Shown: positions 60,801 to 64,000 of the stretch, in pieces
How positions within the stretch are numbered: position 1 is the first letter of the stretch
Layout of the letters: each line of letters starts with the position of its first letter
Assembly (NCBI GenBank): GCA_013397115.1
Contig: VWZW01002569.1
Location: 964,931-1,028,930, forward strand
Length of the DNA: 64,000 bases
Reading direction: 5' to 3'
Source: Edolisoma coerulescens
Taxonomy: Eukaryota; Chordata; Aves; Passeriformes; Campephagidae
Program-made: the position numbers and the translations under genes
The notes under the pieces: model-generated
The model's input: the letters and a program-made list of their open reading frames with translations, nothing else
Told to the model about the DNA's origin: nothing
Database searches by the model: none

Positions 60801-63800
60801 CCAATGTACAAACATCAAGTTTCATTTTCGTACTCCCTCAGTGCCTCATTCTGATCATTATTGTTGGATTCTGATTCCTGTGGCCTAGGGAGGTGAGAAT
60901 CAGGTCTTCTGTAAACTCAAATGCAGGTGACCTGCTAGGATTAGATTGGAGCCCCTATGGACTACATTTACTTTGGTGTATTGAGGTTGCCCAACTCCTT
61001 GCATGTATGTAGGAGCTGAGGAGCAATTCTATGTAATTCCACAAATCAATGAGGCAGGGTAACCTGGCATGTCACTTGGCAATTGTTTTTTTTACTAGCA
61101 CTTCTCAGGTTCCACTCCAATATCAGTTGTGTCCGTGGGAAATAACTATTGCCTTCCAAGCGTGGTGTGAGAATTTTGCCATTCTTCTTGATAAAATTGC
61201 TGTACTGGAAAATGGGTACATTTGTTGGTTGGAAGTGTTTTGACTCCGTATGTTGTTGCTTTAGATATCTGTGACAGAGGGATAGCAGCAAGTTTTACAA
61301 GTGGTACTTGACTTTAGTGATCTTTGCATTGAGACATAAGCTTCTGTTACTAGCTTAAACAAATGCCACATATAAAATTCCCTTACCAAATATTCACAAT
61401 ACTTCATATTTTGTTGTTTGAAGAGGTCAAATATAAAATAAAAATTCAAATCAAATTAAAAAGAAAAAAGAAAGGCCTACTTCTTGAAAATATATGTTAT
61501 CCTTATTTGTTTCTGCTGACAACAGTCTAGTTCAAAAGGAAATAGAGCCTTCTATGCAGAAGGATAGAAAATTACTTAATGCAATGCCTGCAGTTTTACA
61601 TGAAGAATTTCACTGAATGAATGACTGAATAAATCAGTGCTGTGTATTGTGCAGAACACTGTACAATCAAAAAGACACCAAATAGGCTCTAATTTTTAAA
61701 ACCAACATCCTACTTTATACTGTGTAAGAGAAGTCTTAGTTCCTAGTAAACAAGTCCCTTGTTTTTCTAAATGTAACATGTTATTGGCAATTCTGTGAAG
61801 GTCAAAATAGTGCTACCAATTCTTTGAAAATATTTGTTAGGTCTTACACCTGCAACTATTATCAAGGCATTTTAATGCAGGGACTGATTGAATCCATAAT
61901 TAATGCCATATAAAGACATTTCTATTAAAAAGCACCAAGTCAACCAGTTGTCCTGGCTTCTGCTGTGCTAGAGTTCATAAAAACCAGTTTATAAAAATGC
62001 ACAAGCGAAAACCAGAATAAGATCTCTTGTGATGAGAAATCAGGAAGTTAAGGGAAGAAGAACTGGAAATGGTTCAATAACATGCTTGTCATTTATAAAT
62101 TAAATTTTCTAGTGTTTAAATGTGCTCTGGGAAGCCTATGGAGAACAGATCTAGACAAAAAAGGAACCTAAATAAGCAGGTCTGGGGTTTTTTTTTTCAA
62201 GGTCAGGGTTTTTCCTAGGTTTTATTTCAGCAAAAATTGGCACAGATGTCTCAGGCCTCAGATATAAAAACTTGAAATTTTACACAAAAGCTCACAAATA
62301 TTAAACTTGAAATTTTTTTTGGATGGATCATTAGGTGAGATTGCAAAATATTAAAATTATTATGCAATTCAAATAATAACAAAATCTGCATGTGAGGGAA
62401 AATTTTATTTTACCAATATAAGGTCTTAAATCATGGAGATATGCAGAAAGCTGGGTTGCTGTCCTGCAGCAAAAGCTAGTATTTTTATTTAAGTTGTGAT
62501 TGCGTTGCTCAACCAGTAGAGAACACGTTATTTCATGTGCTGACTGTGGTTTATAAAGGCGTCTGGACTGACTAACTTCTTCAGAATTGGGTCTTCTGTT
62601 CATGGAATAAATCAGACTCCAAAATGAACTTCTGCCAACCCACAGCCTGCAGAGCAATTAAAATCAGCAGAAAAAAAAGAATGTTCATCAAAGCAAAGCT
62701 ATTATATAAGGTCACAAGAGGATGGGGAACATTTTATCAATCTAGATATGCTTTTATACAGCTAGATCTCATAGTGACACTCAGTCTAGATATTTGTACA
62801 CATTTTCAAGATGTATTTTATTAATCCTGTATTCTGCTTTCATTATTAATTATTCAAAAATCCTTTAGACTACAAAGATGTTGCTCAGGTTTGATTTACA
62901 CTGGGCTGAAAGACATTCAAGTAGAGCTTTTGATTTATTCTGCTCAGTACCAATAGCAACTATTCACTGTGTATTTTGTAATACAGATATTCTTCATATT
63001 GTACTTAAGGTAAGATTAGGGTACTTCTTGGAATAGAATTGCTAGCATTTCTTAACAACATTTACTTTTTACTGTAAATTCCTGTTAATTTACCCAGAAA
63101 ATGTACTTTGTATATCCATATCTTCTCCTTAATAGTAGTAGTGTTTACTTGGAATTTGTTTCAATGAATTACTTAATTTTAGGTATGTAAGTAGTTCCAC
63201 TGAAGTCGAAGTGAAGTATTTGTATATATTGGAAATAGTTATGTGTCAACTCTGAACATATTTTTGAAGCACGTTGTTATTCAATCCTTCAAGCACTTTT
63301 TCAGATATTATTTGTCTTTTGTAGCATTAGGCAAAATGGCCACTTTGCTAGTTTCTGTTTGCTTGTTGTCATGAAGGACACTATTGCATCCATTTTCTCC
63401 AAAAACAAGCTTACTATATTCTGTGGAGGCTTATTCCTACTTGCATACATTAAAAGAAAAGAGACAGATTTTTTTTTTAGAGATTAAGTGTAGATCTGAT
63501 GTCTGTAGAATAAAGTAGAGTTGGCATGTGTTTTAAAAAGATGGAGATGATCTCAAACTGTACTGATCTGGCAGATTTTAATTACTGTGAGCAGTTCTCA
63601 GCAATGCTGACTAGTATTTCAGCGCTGCAACCAGCTAAAACAGAAATCCAGATGGGCAAACTGAGAATTAGGATAGTTTCAAGAATGCCTACCACGTTTG
63701 CCGAGCAGGTTTAACAAGAGCTGCTAAAGTAGCCATAGCTTTTACTGCTTGTAGACACTACTCACTGATACCCAGCTGGATAGCAGCTGGTTAGTGGGAA

Positions 63801-64000
63801 TCATCACAAATCCTCTCGCTGGGTTAGCGGGAAATCCAGTGGCCAAATTAGTGGGTTCTTTTAAAAGCAGGAATTAAAATTTTGACTTAGCTTACTGAAA
63901 TACTAAGGAATCATCAAATTTCATTCACTAGCAAGGCACTTTGTTCCAAAGAAGAATTAATACCTTGTGAAATTAGTTGCCTGATGTGCTGTGTTGTGCA
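57801..64000 (+). other. TNFSF13B: TNFSF13B intron 2 (left part)
   Basis: AT-rich intron continuing past the right edge. I searched for frames resembling the first TNF-homology exon and found none. Contents are a short CR1 (57990-58125) and otherwise unremarkable sequence. Frames in it are chance openings. Confidence 0.8.
57990..58125 (-). mobile_element. CR1 LINE 3' end, minus orientation, inside TNFSF13B intron 2
   Basis: Starts with the reverse-complement CR1 terminus (TTGAATCACAGAATG, then TTTTGGGTTTGAAGGGACC) and continues for about 135 bases with a GTAGTCCAACAGACCTGC-type segment. Confidence 0.88.

Noticed and set aside
58500..64000. Possible TNF-homology exons of TNFSF13B
   Set aside because: No frame shows the family's domain motifs with splice sites. 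The exons most likely lie beyond the right edge.
1..64000. tRNA or CRISPR-like structure
   Set aside because: No B-box-containing cloverleaf and no regularly spaced direct repeats were found. The only regular array is the 45-46 bp repeat in the ERV-type element.

Overview
This window is vertebrate nuclear DNA, almost certainly from a bird. Single-copy genes sit far apart in AT-rich non-coding sequence, there are several CR1-type LINE 3' fragments (the dominant avian LINE) and LTR-retrovirus remnants, and the three recognisable genes are in the conserved order LIG4 - ABHD13 - TNFSF13B (human 13q33.3). The 912-residue LIG4 and the TNFSF13B protein look avian rather than mammalian. Two runs of N (one base at 12414, 93 bases at 37767-37859) show a draft assembly.

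Layout. Positions 1 to about 33190 hold no gene I can support. They are the distal flank of the LIG4 3' end and contain two LTR-retroelement regions (about 7640-9975, and an antisense solo-LTR-like block at 25554-26383), CR1 pieces and microsatellites. LIG4 (DNA ligase IV) lies on the minus strand with its whole coding region in one exon (34037-36775). Its 5' side runs into a CpG island (about 36990-37940), which is a head-to-head promoter shared with ABHD13 on the plus strand. ABHD13 has a non-coding first exon in or near that island (partly lost in the 93-base gap), an intron of about 5.5 kb, and a single coding exon (43590-44603). A long 3' UTR, probably ending near 49.3 kb, contains a CR1 insertion. 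About 49.35-57.2 kb is intergenic with another CR1. TNFSF13B (BAFF) starts at 57285 on the plus strand. Its first two coding exons (cytoplasmic tail, transmembrane anchor, stalk, furin site) are present and the exons for the TNF-homology domain lie beyond the right edge.

The genes do not form an operon-like unit, but LIG4 and ABHD13 share a promoter region. LIG4 performs the ligation step of non-homologous end joining, which V(D)J recombination needs, and TNFSF13B is the B-cell survival cytokine, so two B-lymphocyte genes are neighbours here. I found no convincing new biological system. The most useful observations are a candidate 36-nt alternative 5' exon with a short uORF in the ABHD13 intron, a 45-46 bp tandem array inside the LTR-type repeat, a 230-codon ATG-started open frame across a GC-rich LTR-like block, a CR1 inside the probable ABHD13 3' UTR, and a small signal-peptide-like ORF at 30083. 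Most other open frames of 60-200 codons are chance or repeat-derived, and many of them begin at TTG or GTG rather than ATG.
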